Shown: positions 1 to 5,829, counted from the stretch's first letter. The stretch is 7,617 nucleotides of DNA from Streptomyces sp. NRRL F-4489 (GCF_001509485.1 NZ_LLZI01000078.1:1-7617); one strand, 5' to 3'. The notes: generated by a model not told the origin, from the letters alone. Translations and numbers: made by a program.

Positions 1-16
1 CCCCACTGCACCCCAC

Positions 17-27
17 CCCCGCCGGGG
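17..27 (-). terminator. Weak GC hairpin after the DUF2993 gene
   Basis: Just past the stop codon of the DUF2993 gene is a short inverted repeat, CCCC-GCC-GGGG, inside a C-rich tract on the plus strand. It has a 4-bp all-GC stem and no T-tract. Streptomyces terminators often lack a U-run, so this could end the transcript, but the stem is short and the window stops nearby. A weak call. Confidence 0.2.
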
Positions 28-37
28 CGCCACCCGC

Positions 38-1510
38 TCACTTGCCCTTCGCCGCGTCTCCGAACGGAAGGTTCGAGCCGGCCAGGTCGGCCTGGATGCC
101 GTCGGGTACGACGGAGATGTTGCGCAGGCGTACGTCGCCCGGGGTCTTCGGGAGCTGGAAGGAGAGCGACAGCCGGTCCGCGAGCTGAGGCTTCGTCAGG
201 TCAGTGAGGGCGCCGAGCACCTTCGGGTCGATGCCGACCTTCTGGAGCAGCCACGGATGGTCCAGCACCACATCGACGAGGTTCAGCTGCATCAGCTGGT
301 GGACGAAGCGCGGCGAGCCGGTCAGCTCGTGCAGCTTGTCGTCGCTGCGCAGCGCCGCGTCGAGGTACTCCTTCGGGAGCCCGATCCGTTCGGCGATGGC
401 CGGAATGCTGAGCATCGCCTTGATCCGGGCGGCCTGCCGGCTCAGTTCCGCGGCGCCCTTCCGGGTCAGCCGCAGGCCCTCGTCCTTGCCGGTGCCCGGC
501 CGGTAGACCGCCACGTCGCCGATGTCCAGCCGCATCTGCCCGATCTCGGTGGAGATGCCCCGGTCGCCGTTGCGCTGGATACGCGCCTCGGCCCGTACCC
601 GCAGCGTCTGCCCCGCGATGGGCAGCTCACCGACCGCCCGCACCCCGTCGCGCCCCATCTCGCTGAATTTGACCTGCGAGGCGCCCAGTTCGCGGTTCAT
701 GTCGTCGAAGGCGAGCAGCACCGTGCCGTGCATCTGGCCCACGGTCGCGCCCTTGATGGCGGTCGGCAGGTCGCCGTCGAGCCGGATGTCGCGGGCGGTC
801 GCCGCCACCTTCGCCAGCGATACGCGGTCGGCGGCCACGTCCGGGATCACCACGTCCACCCGGTCGAGCCGCTTGTCGAGGACCTGGGTCAGGAACGGGA
901 ATCCGTGGATGTCGACCTCGGGCCGGGCGTGCAGGTGGAGGGCGGTCTGCACCTGCTCCTCGGCCTTGTTCTGCGCGTAGAGCACGGCGAAGCGGTCGCC
1001 GAGGGCCAGCACGCCGGTGCAGGCCGCCACCGCGACCAGCAGTTTCAGTGTGCGGGGCACGGCCGCGAACCGGCTGATGCCCCGCTTCCGCTTCCGGTGG
1101 TCCGGCGGAGACCAGGCGTCGTCCTCGTCGTCCTCGTCGTCCGAACGCAGCCCCAGCCCCAGCGGATCGTCGCTGCCGTACCGCTCGTTGAGGTAGCTGC
1201 GCCGCCGTCGCGCCGACGTACCGGGGACCGTCCCGGCACCGCTTTCCGGAGCGCCCGGCTCCTGCTCCGGATCGGCGAGCGCGGCCAGATCCGCGTACGG
1301 ATTGACCGGCGTGAGCTCCCGGGTGTCCCCCTGCGGGCCGTCCGGATCGTCCGTCGCTTGCGGACGACCGGCCGCGGGGGTCCGCCCCTCGGTCGCCTGA
1401 GCGGTGGCGGCCTGATGCGGAGGCGCATAGGGGCCCGAGTGGGGGGACGGCGACGAGTATGGGGACGGGGACGGGGACGGGTGTGACGATATGCGTGTGG
1501 GGGTTCGCAT
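38..1510 (-). CDS. DUF2993 (LmeA-like) membrane-anchored protein
   Basis: Encodes 490 residues. Residues 1-100 are low complexity (Pro, Ser, Ala, repeated PSPSPS). A basic patch RRRR (101-104), an acidic run (DDEDDEDD, about 124-131), a basic stretch (RKRKR, 139-143) and one hydrophobic segment (about 153-171) follow, giving an N-in/C-out topology. Residues about 175-485 match the DUF2993 pattern, with HGFPFLTQ near 202 and FDDMNREL near 268. DUF2993 includes mycobacterial LmeA, a periplasmic phospholipid-binding protein needed for lipomannan elongation; whether this protein binds phospholipid is inference. I chose the ATG at 1510 because GGTGGG lies 8 nt upstream and the next residues (MRTPTRI) look like a natural N-terminus. 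The frame stays open upstream to 2167, so a 630-residue product from the GTG at 1930 is formally possible. No partner gene is visible downstream before the window ends. Confidence 0.85.
   Translation of the reverse strand: MRTPTRISSHPSPSPSPYSSPSPHSGPYAPPHQAATAQATEGRTPAAGRPQATDDPDGPQGDTRELTPVNPYADLAALADPEQEPGAPESGAGTVPGTSARRRRSYLNERYGSDDPLGLGLRSDDEDDEDDAWSPPDHRKRKRGISRFAAVPRTLKLLVAVAACTGVLALGDRFAVLYAQNKAEEQVQTALHLHARPEVDIHGFPFLTQVLDKRLDRVDVVIPDVAADRVSLAKVAATARDIRLDGDLPTAIKGATVGQMHGTVLLAFDDMNRELGASQVKFSEMGRDGVRAVGELPIAGQTLRVRAEARIQRNGDRGISTEIGQMRLDIGDVAVYRPGTGKDEGLRLTRKGAAELSRQAARIKAMLSIPAIAERIGLPKEYLDAALRSDDKLHELTGSPRFVHQLMQLNLVDVVLDHPWLLQKVGIDPKVLGALTDLTKPQLADRLSLSFQLPKTPGDVRLRNISVVPDGIQADLAGSNLPFGDAAKGK
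1117..1143. repeat. 9-bp tandem repeat encoding an acidic run
   Basis: GTCGTCCTC-type units are repeated about three times in the plus-strand reading. Read on the minus strand they encode the Asp/Glu-rich run just before the membrane segment of the DUF2993 protein. Such repeats change length easily by slippage, and here a 9-bp change would keep the frame. Confidence 0.6.
1461..1480. repeat. Hexanucleotide repeat (GGGGAC)x3
   Basis: Three perfect GGGGAC units, with degenerate copies on the left at about 1443-1456, encode the Ser-Pro-rich stretch near residues 10-24 of the DUF2993 protein when read on the minus strand. A slippage-prone site; whole-unit changes preserve the frame. Confidence 0.65.
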
Positions 1511-1749
1511 CCGCACATCCCACCACGAGTGGGTCCCGGCAGCGCAAGTCTCGCCAACGGAATGTGAGATAGCCGAAAGATGTCCGCCCCGCCGAGGACA
1601 CCCGGCGCACCGGAACCCGGGCGTCCGGCCCCGCCCGACCGGGCCGGGCGGCGCCCTGCCCTCAACTCGCCACCCACGCCCCGCACTTCCCCACACACCG
1701 GCGTACCGCCCATCCCCCTGCGCGGGCCCGCGCCGCCCGACCGCCTGAC
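1511..1749. other. Probable non-coding spacer upstream of the DUF2993 gene
   Basis: The minus-strand frame is open throughout, but its conceptual product is Gly/Arg-rich with no recognisable fold and codon use unlike the flanking genes (many GGG and CGG). At about 1535-1585 the base composition drops, as is common in Streptomyces promoter regions. I find no convincing -10/-35 pair. The simplest reading is a leader/promoter region for the DUF2993 gene. Confidence 0.45.
1519..1533 (-). promoter_or_regulatory. Small hairpin over the DUF2993 ribosome binding site
   Basis: On the minus strand CCCAC-TCGTG-GTGGG forms a 5-bp stem with a 5-nt loop. The right arm is the GGTGGG that serves as Shine-Dalgarno for the ATG at 1510, so the fold would sequester the ribosome binding site. 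The stem is short and the effect unproven. Confidence 0.3.
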
Positions 1750-1930
1750 ACCGCGCCACCGTGACGAACGCCGACCGGGCCAGCACATACGCGTTGCCGT
1801 CGGCGAACTGGAGCCGCTCGCGGAAACCGGCGAGCTCCCGGGTGTCGACAACGGTGTGCGGATTTCCGCCGACGGAAACGACGTCCCCGACGCGGACTTC
1901 GGCGCCGCGCACGGTCAGCGAGGCGATCAC
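1750..1930 (-). CDS. Small beta-rich protein, 3' end unresolved
   Basis: Starts at a GTG whose last two bases plus the next A form the TGA of the 60-residue upstream gene (GTGA overlap), typical of translational coupling. The first 60 or so residues have normal GC-rich third positions and alternate beta-prone stretches with turns: VRGAEVRVGDVVSVGG, then HTVVD, then LQFADGNAYVL. This resembles a small SH3/KOW-like barrel, but I cannot name a family. After about residue 60 (VARCQAV) the frame turns Gly/Arg-rich without a stop and continues into the DUF2993 gene. Either the native stop was lost by a frameshift or sequencing error, or the product is a real fusion of 630 residues (1930 to 38). The 3' boundary given marks where the coding signal fades; it is not a stop codon. 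Confidence 0.45.
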
Positions 1931-2109
1931 GAGTGCACCTCCCGGACGTGCCGGCGCAGCAGGATATTGCAGTCGGTCTCGCCGCTGCGGTCGTACTCGT
2001 CCCGCGCGACGGCCCGCCGCGCGTCCAGCTCGGCGCAGTGCGCGCACCCGGGCCACGGCTGCGGCGGAGCGGGCCAGGGCGCCGGAACGGGCGTTCCGTG
2101 ATTCGGCAT
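1927..2109 (-). CDS. 60-residue Cys/His protein, possible zinc-binding
   Basis: Starts at the ATG at 2109, with AAGGG 7 nt upstream; a TTG farther up at 2154 lacks that support. The first 20 residues are Pro/Trp-rich. Next come C22-A-H-C25 (GCAHCAELD), a charged helix-like middle, a third Cys at 47, and a C-terminus RRHVREVHS giving H54-x3-H58. The C-x2-C ... H-x3-H arrangement suggests one bound zinc ion in a treble-clef or zinc-finger-like fold; that is inference from spacing only. It ends in a 4-base overlap with the next small gene and is transcribed away from the Scr1-type regulator. Its function is unknown. The divergent arrangement suggests it belongs to that regulatory locus, as partner or target. 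Confidence 0.75.
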   Translation of the reverse strand: MPNHGTPVPAPWPAPPQPWPGCAHCAELDARRAVARDEYDRSGETDCNILLRRHVREVHS

Positions 2110-2358
2110 GGCGGTGCCCTTCAGTCGGTCTCGACAGGGTGGATGGACGCTCAAAAAATGGCCGCATTACGCAGTCGCGCGAACGCGGAGAGCGACGATG
2201 GGTTCAGCCTGCCGAGTGCCCGAAGGGATCAGCAAGACTTCTCTTCGGAGATTCGAGACTGATCGTTCGAACTGAAGACCGTCATTGCGGACGGGGTATT
2301 TGGCTGCTTGCATCTCGGGTGTCGGGAGTCCTTCGAGCTGAGTGCAGGAGGTGGGCCC
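2110..2358. promoter_or_regulatory. Divergent control region of the regulator locus
   Basis: A 249-base spacer between the minus-strand small gene and the plus-strand regulator, less GC-rich than its neighbours. It must hold both promoters. It contains the palindrome GTTCGAAC (2265-2272), three copies of a TTCGA-(G/A)-CTGA-type element (2252, 2266, 2332) and the inverted repeat GATCAG/CTGATC (2227-2264). I do not see a confident -10/-35 pair for either gene; TATTTG at 2297-2302 is a possible -10 for the regulator. Scr1/WhiJ-type regulators are expected to bind near their own promoter, so the repeats are candidate operators. Confidence 0.5.
2227..2264. repeat. Interrupted inverted repeat with a TTCG centre
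   Basis: GATCAG at 2227-2232 is the exact reverse complement of CTGATC at 2259-2264. Midway, CTC-TTCG-GAG forms a small stem capped by TTCG, a very stable tetraloop in RNA. The region between the arms is only partly complementary. It may be a DNA operator or a transcript structure. Confidence 0.35.
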
Positions 2359-3246
2359 ATGGCTGACGGGCCTACGGGATCGACGGTGCCGAGGCGCCAA
2401 CTGGGGCGCCACCTGAGAGATTTGCGCGGCAAGTCCCGCCTCACGGTGCGCGCCGCGGCCCGCGCCCTGGAATGGTCGGAAGCGAAGATGTGGCGCATCG
2501 AGACCGGCCAGGTGTCGTTACGCAGCCACGACGTCCAGACGATGTGCGCGGTCTACGGCGCGCCTCCGGACCTGACCGAGGCCCTGATGGGCCTGGCCAA
2601 GGAAACCAAGGCGCGGGGGTGGTGGCACGCGTACGGCGACGTGATCCCGGAGGGATTTCACCTCTACGTCGGTCTGGAGGACGCTGCGGCCAGCACGTCC
2701 CTGTACCAGAGCGAGCTGATTCCGGGGCACCTGCAAACCGAGGGCTATGCGGAGGCGGTCATCAGTGGCCACCTACGCGGGATCAGCCAGGAGAATCTGG
2801 CAGGGCGAGTGCGCCTGCGGATGGAGCGCCAGGCGAGTCTCACGCGGCCGGTTGATCCGCTGCAACTGCGCGTCGCATTGAACGAGACGGTGCTGCGACG
2901 TCCCATCGGCGGGGCAGACGTGATGGGGCGGCAACTCGCCCACCTGGTCTACATGGCAGAACGTCCGAACGTCGCGATTCGCGTAGTGCCGTTCACCAGT
3001 GGAATGCATCTCGGTGTTGCGTCGGGCGGATTCAACCTCCTGCGCTTCCCCCTCAACGCGGACGGGAGCGAAACGGAACCCGCGACCGTCTATGTGGAAG
3101 GCTTTACAGGGAGTTTGTACCTGGACAAGCCGCAGGAAGTAGAAGAGTACGACGCGGCGTTCCGAGACATCTGGGAGAAGGCGCTCGATGATTCGGCGTC
3201 GCGGCGCCTGATCGCAGAGGTGGCGGGAGAGTATGAGCAAGGTTGA
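2359..3246 (+). CDS. Scr1/WhiJ-type XRE regulator with DUF5753 domain
   Basis: Encodes 295 residues. The start is fixed by AGGAGG ending 7 nt before the ATG at 2359. Residues about 11-78 form an XRE helix-turn-helix (LGRHLRDLRG, then LTVRAAARALEWSEAKMWRIE). Residues about 85-290 match the DUF5753 domain: GWWHAYGDVIPEGF (88-101), YQSELIPGHLQTEGYAEAV (116-134) and PFTSGMHLGVASGGFNLLRF (211-230). This is the architecture of S. coelicolor WhiJ and Scr1, cytoplasmic DNA-binding regulators of development or antibiotic production whose genes usually sit beside a DUF397 gene, as here. The 3' end overlaps the first DUF397 gene by 14 nt, so the two are probably coupled. Codon 54 (2518-2520) is TTA, the only in-frame TTA I found in the window, so translation should need the bldA tRNA. 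The targets are unknown; autoregulation through the region upstream is likely by analogy. Confidence 0.93.
   Translation: MADGPTGSTVPRRQLGRHLRDLRGKSRLTVRAAARALEWSEAKMWRIETGQVSLRSHDVQTMCAVYGAPPDLTEALMGLAKETKARGWWHAYGDVIPEGFHLYVGLEDAAASTSLYQSELIPGHLQTEGYAEAVISGHLRGISQENLAGRVRLRMERQASLTRPVDPLQLRVALNETVLRRPIGGADVMGRQLAHLVYMAERPNVAIRVVPFTSGMHLGVASGGFNLLRFPLNADGSETEPATVYVEGFTGSLYLDKPQEVEEYDAAFRDIWEKALDDSASRRLIAEVAGEYEQG
2518..2520 (+). promoter_or_regulatory. TTA leucine codon (bldA-dependent)
   Basis: In frame as codon 54 of the regulator, inside the helix-turn-helix region (Q-V-S-L). In Streptomyces TTA is read only by the bldA tRNA, which accumulates late in growth, so a TTA codon delays or conditions translation. 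Confidence 0.8.
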
Positions 3247-3439
3247 GGAAGCCGACGCAGTGTGGTTCAAGTCGAGCTACAGCGCGGGCAACGGCGAGTG
3301 CGTGGAGGTGGCGCTTCTCGGCGACACCGTAGGCGCCCGGGACAGCAAGCAGGCGGCCGGGCCCGTGGTGACGAGTTCCGCCGAGGGGTGGCGGGCGTTT
3401 GTCGCCGGGGTGGTCGACGGTTCGTTCGGCGCGCCCTAG
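3233..3439 (+). CDS. DUF397 protein, first copy
   Basis: Encodes 68 residues and starts inside the end of the regulator gene; its ribosome binding site (GGGAGAG, just before ATG) lies in the regulator's coding sequence. The DUF397 signature is complete: WFKSSYS (11-17), ECVEVA (22-27), ARDSK (35-39), GPVV (43-46) and W53-x-AFV. DUF397 proteins are small partners encoded next to Scr1/WhiJ-type regulators. Genetic work on the S. coelicolor whiJ and scr1/scr2 loci indicates they modulate the paired regulator. I infer direct binding to the regulator just upstream. It is 75% identical (51 of 68 positions, counted by eye) to the next gene. Confidence 0.93.
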   Translation: MSKVEEADAVWFKSSYSAGNGECVEVALLGDTVGARDSKQAAGPVVTSSAEGWRAFVAGVVDGSFGAP

Positions 3440-3481
3440 GGGAAGCTGCCGGCAACGAAGCCCCCTGAGGAGCGGGAGAGC

Positions 3482-3688
3482 ATGAGCGATCTCGAGCACG
3501 GCAATGCGGCGTGGTTCAAGTCCAGTTACAGCAACGGAGACGCTGAGTGCGTGGAGGTGGCGCTTCTCGGCGACACCGTTGCCGCCCGCGACAGTAAGCA
3601 GGTCGCCGGGCCCGTGGTGACCAGTTCCGCCGAGGGGTGGCAGGCGTTCGTCGCCGGGGTGGTGGGCGGCGTTCTCCGCGCGTCGTAG
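3482..3688 (+). CDS. DUF397 protein, second copy (tandem duplicate)
   Basis: Encodes 68 residues of the same length and layout as the preceding gene: WFKSSYS, ECVEVA, ARDSK, GPVV and W-x-AFV all conserved. Differences cluster at the N-terminus (residues 3-10), around 18-21, and in the last six residues. GAGGAGCGGGAGAG precedes the ATG. Forty-two bases separate it from the first copy, so the two share a transcript with the regulator, which is closed by the hairpin at 3695-3731. The two copies may both serve the neighbouring regulator, or this one may have shifted to another Scr1-type protein elsewhere in the genome. Confidence 0.93.
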   Translation: MSDLEHGNAAWFKSSYSNGDAECVEVALLGDTVAARDSKQVAGPVVTSSAEGWQAFVAGVVGGVLRAS

Positions 3689-3694
3689 GAGTGG

Positions 3695-3731
3695 CGATGC
3701 CCCCGCACGGAGTGAGTGTGCGGGGGCATCG
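3695..3731. terminator. Strong intrinsic terminator hairpin, probably bidirectional
   Basis: A perfect 14-bp inverted repeat (CGATGCCCCCGCAC and its reverse complement) with a 9-nt loop begins 6 bases after the second DUF397 stop codon. There is no T-run, as is usual in Streptomyces. It lies between convergent genes, since the nucleotidase gene ends at 3791, and as a symmetrical hairpin could stop both transcripts. Confidence 0.85.
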
Positions 3732-3790
3732 TGTGTGAGGTCCCCGGATCGGGCCGCTGACGGGCGGGAACGGGAGCCGGGGCTCGGGCG

Positions 3791-5614
3791 TTACTTAAGT
3801 ACCGTGATGCGGTTGGCCTTTGGCGGGGAGAGGGGGGTGGTCGGGGTTGAGTGGGATGTCAGGTAGGCGGTGAAGGCGTCCAGGTCGGAGGGGCCGACGT
3901 ACTTGTCGGTGCCCTGCTTGAGGGCGGGGAAGTTGTCGCCGCCGCCGGCCAGGAATTCGTTCATGGCGACGCGGTAGGTCTTCGCCGGGTCCAGCGGGGC
4001 GCCGTTGAGGCGGACCGTGTCGGTGCGGACGCGGTCGGCGCCCTGCTTGGTCAGGTCGAGGGTGTAGGTGAGGCCGTCCGAGACCTGGAGGATCTTGGGG
4101 GAGGCCGCGTTCGGGCCGCTGACCTGCTGCTGGAGTGCCGTGAGGAGCTGGGCGCCGGTCAGGCTCACGACGTTCGTCATGTTGGTGAACGGCTGGACGG
4201 TGAACGCTTCGGCGTAGGTGACGACACCGTCGCCCTCGCTGCCGGACGCCTTGTAGGCGAGGTCTGAGCGGATGCCGCCGGGGTTCATCAGGGCGAGCTG
4301 GGCGCCGCCCTTGGCCGGGTCGCGGGTGGCCGCGAGCTGCGCGTCGGCGATGAGGTCGCCGAGCGGCTGCTCAGGGGTGCCGGCGCCGCGGCCGTTGATG
4401 TCGGCGGAGATGTAGCCGACCGGCTTGTTGGCCACCGGGGCGGCGAGCTTGTTCCAGCGCGTGATCAGGGACGTCATGTCCGGCGCCTTGGGGCCCGTCC
4501 GGTCCACGACGTGGTTGACCGCGTGCGGGCCGTGGACGGCGGTGCGGACGATGTCGCGGGTGCGGCGGTCGTAGGTGAGCGTGGTGTCGGTGTAGAGCCG
4601 GCCGTAGGAGGCGGCCGAGGTGACGGTGCGCGGGTGGCCGGCCGGGTCCGGGATGGTGCAGGTGTAGGACTGGTGGGTGTGGCCGGTGACCAGGGCGTCC
4701 ACCTTGGGGCTGACCTGCTTGGCGATGTCCACGATGGGGCCGGAGATGCCGTCGCCGGGGCCCGGGCTGTCGCAGTTGTAGTTGTACGAGGTGGAGGCGG
4801 GCATGCCGCCCTCGTGGATGAGCGCGACGATCGCCTTGACGCCCTGGCGGTCCAGGATCTTGGCGTACTTGTTGATGGTCTCGACCTCGCCGTGGAAGGT
4901 GAGGCCCTTGACGCCGTCCGCGTTGACGATGTCCGGGGTGCCCTTGAGCGTCACGCCGATGAAGCCGATCTTGACGCCGTTGTGGCGCCAGACCGTGTAC
5001 GGCTTGAGGATCGGCTTGCCGGTCTTGTCGTCGGTGACGTTGGCGGCGAGGTACGGGAAGTCCGCGCCCTGGAAGGTCTTGCCCTTCTCGTAGCAGCCGT
5101 CCTTGGGGTGGCAGCCGCCGTTCTGCATCCGGGCCAACTCGGTGCGGCCCTCGTCGAATTCGTGGTTGCCGACCGACGTGACGTCGAGGCCGAGCTTGTT
5201 CATCGCCTCGATCGTCGGTTCGTCGTGGAAGAGGCCGGAGAGCAGCGGGCTGGCGCCGATGAGGTCGCCGGCCGCGGCGGTGACGGAGTACGGGTGGCCC
5301 TTGCGGGCGGTGCGCAGGGCCTGCGCCAGATACTCCACGCCGCCGGCCGGGACGGTCTTCTTCGTACCGTCAGGCTGGGCCTGCTCGACGGTGCCGGAGG
5401 AGCCCTGCGGCGGTTCGAGGTTGCCGTGGAAGTCGTTGAAGGAGAGCAGCTGGACGTCGACGGTGCCGGCGGGGCGGTGCGCCCGGGCGCTGTCGGCCCC
5501 GGCGGGCGCGGCCGCGGCGGTGGCGGTCAGGGCGAGGCCCGCGGTGGTGGCGAGCACGGCGGCGCCGGCCGCCAATCTGCGGGCGAGACGGCTCCGTTGG
5601 GCGGTCGGTGGCAT
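3791..5614 (-). CDS. Secreted bifunctional metallophosphatase/5'-nucleotidase
   Basis: Encodes 607 residues, the usual size of the family. The ATG at 5614 has GGAGG 6 nt upstream and is followed directly by a signal peptide: basic RSRLARRL, a hydrophobic Ala/Leu-rich core to about residue 36, and a likely cleavage near AAAAPAGA. There is no lipobox or LPXTG sorting signal, so it is probably free or loosely wall-associated. The metallophosphatase domain shows FNDFHG (59-64), GDLIGASP (116-123), GNHEFDEG (149-156), HEGG (267-270) and GHTH (311-314), which supply the two-metal site. The C-terminal substrate domain has NPGGIRSDL (444-452), QPFTN (474-478) and GGGDNFP (557-563). It should hydrolyse extracellular nucleotides to nucleosides and phosphate. 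Four cysteines (168, 174, 281, 319) could form two disulfides. It is divergent from mshD; phosphate control is plausible but I see no clear PhoP box. Confidence 0.93.
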   Translation of the reverse strand: MPPTAQRSRLARRLAAGAAVLATTAGLALTATAAAAPAGADSARAHRPAGTVDVQLLSFNDFHGNLEPPQGSSGTVEQAQPDGTKKTVPAGGVEYLAQALRTARKGHPYSVTAAAGDLIGASPLLSGLFHDEPTIEAMNKLGLDVTSVGNHEFDEGRTELARMQNGGCHPKDGCYEKGKTFQGADFPYLAANVTDDKTGKPILKPYTVWRHNGVKIGFIGVTLKGTPDIVNADGVKGLTFHGEVETINKYAKILDRQGVKAIVALIHEGGMPASTSYNYNCDSPGPGDGISGPIVDIAKQVSPKVDALVTGHTHQSYTCTIPDPAGHPRTVTSAASYGRLYTDTTLTYDRRTRDIVRTAVHGPHAVNHVVDRTGPKAPDMTSLITRWNKLAAPVANKPVGYISADINGRGAGTPEQPLGDLIADAQLAATRDPAKGGAQLALMNPGGIRSDLAYKASGSEGDGVVTYAEAFTVQPFTNMTNVVSLTGAQLLTALQQQVSGPNAASPKILQVSDGLTYTLDLTKQGADRVRTDTVRLNGAPLDPAKTYRVAMNEFLAGGGDNFPALKQGTDKYVGPSDLDAFTAYLTSHSTPTTPLSPPKANRITVLK

Positions 5615-5648
5615 GGTTCCCCTCCGTGGATGGTGCACAGCGGACGGC

Positions 5649-5654
5649 AGCATA
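5649..5654 (-). promoter_or_regulatory. Possible -10 element of the nucleotidase gene
   Basis: On the minus strand TATGCT fits the TAnnnT pattern of streptomycete -10 boxes and would give a leader of roughly 25-30 nt containing the GGAGG site. No TTGAC-like -35 is visible at the right distance. Confidence 0.3.
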
Positions 5655-5671
5655 TTGTCGACGCGCGTAGA

Positions 5672-5717
5672 GGGGTAGGGGGTGGAGGTTACGGGTCGGT
5701 GGCGGGTGGGTGCGGGG
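5672..5717 (+). other. G-run cluster in the divergent promoter region
   Basis: The plus strand carries six runs of three or more G: 5672-5675, 5678-5682, 5693-5695, 5704-5706, 5708-5710 and 5714-5717. The last four are separated by 8, 1 and 3 bases, close to a G-quadruplex pattern. A generic effect of high GC is equally possible. Confidence 0.3.
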
Positions 5718-5765
5718 TGGTGGCCGACCGGTGGCGCGGGCGATCGCGGCGCGGCCGCGGTGCCC

Positions 5766-5790
5766 GGCCCGGCGGCGCCCCGGCCGGGCC
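5766..5790. repeat. GC hairpin upstream of mshD
   Basis: GGCCCGG (5766-5772) and CCGGGCC (5784-5790) form a 7-bp inverted repeat with an 11-nt loop, 34 bases before the mshD -10 candidate. In such GC-rich sequence an inverted repeat of this length can arise by chance. Confidence 0.25.
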
Positions 5791-5823
5791 CCGCGGCACC
5801 CGCCCGGCGCGCGGGCCGCGTCG

Positions 5824-5829
5824 TACGCT
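5824..5829 (+). promoter_or_regulatory. -10 element for a probably leaderless mshD
   Basis: TACGCT matches TAnnnT and ends exactly 6 bases before the ATG at 5836, which would place the transcription start at or within a base of the start codon. There is no good Shine-Dalgarno before this ATG (only CAGG, one base from it), as expected for a leaderless message. No -35 consensus is visible. Confidence 0.5.

Noticed and set aside
257..1486. 409-codon open frame on the plus strand
   Set aside because: It is antisense to the DUF2993 gene, and its product is Arg/Gly/Val-rich with no recognisable domain. In GC-rich DNA the opposite strand of a real gene is often open.
1559..1584. GGAAT-N18-GTC, resembling a SigR-type promoter on the plus strand
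   Set aside because: No plus-strand gene follows for about 800 bases, and the -10 is one base off GTT; most likely chance.
2110..2154. TTG start adding 15 residues to the 60-residue protein
   Set aside because: A rare start codon without a ribosome binding site, while the ATG at 2109 has AAGGG at good distance.
2308..2358. Upstream ATG adding 17 residues to the regulator
   Set aside because: The ATG at 2359 has a near-perfect AGGAGG at ideal distance, and the extension would translate that ribosome binding site.
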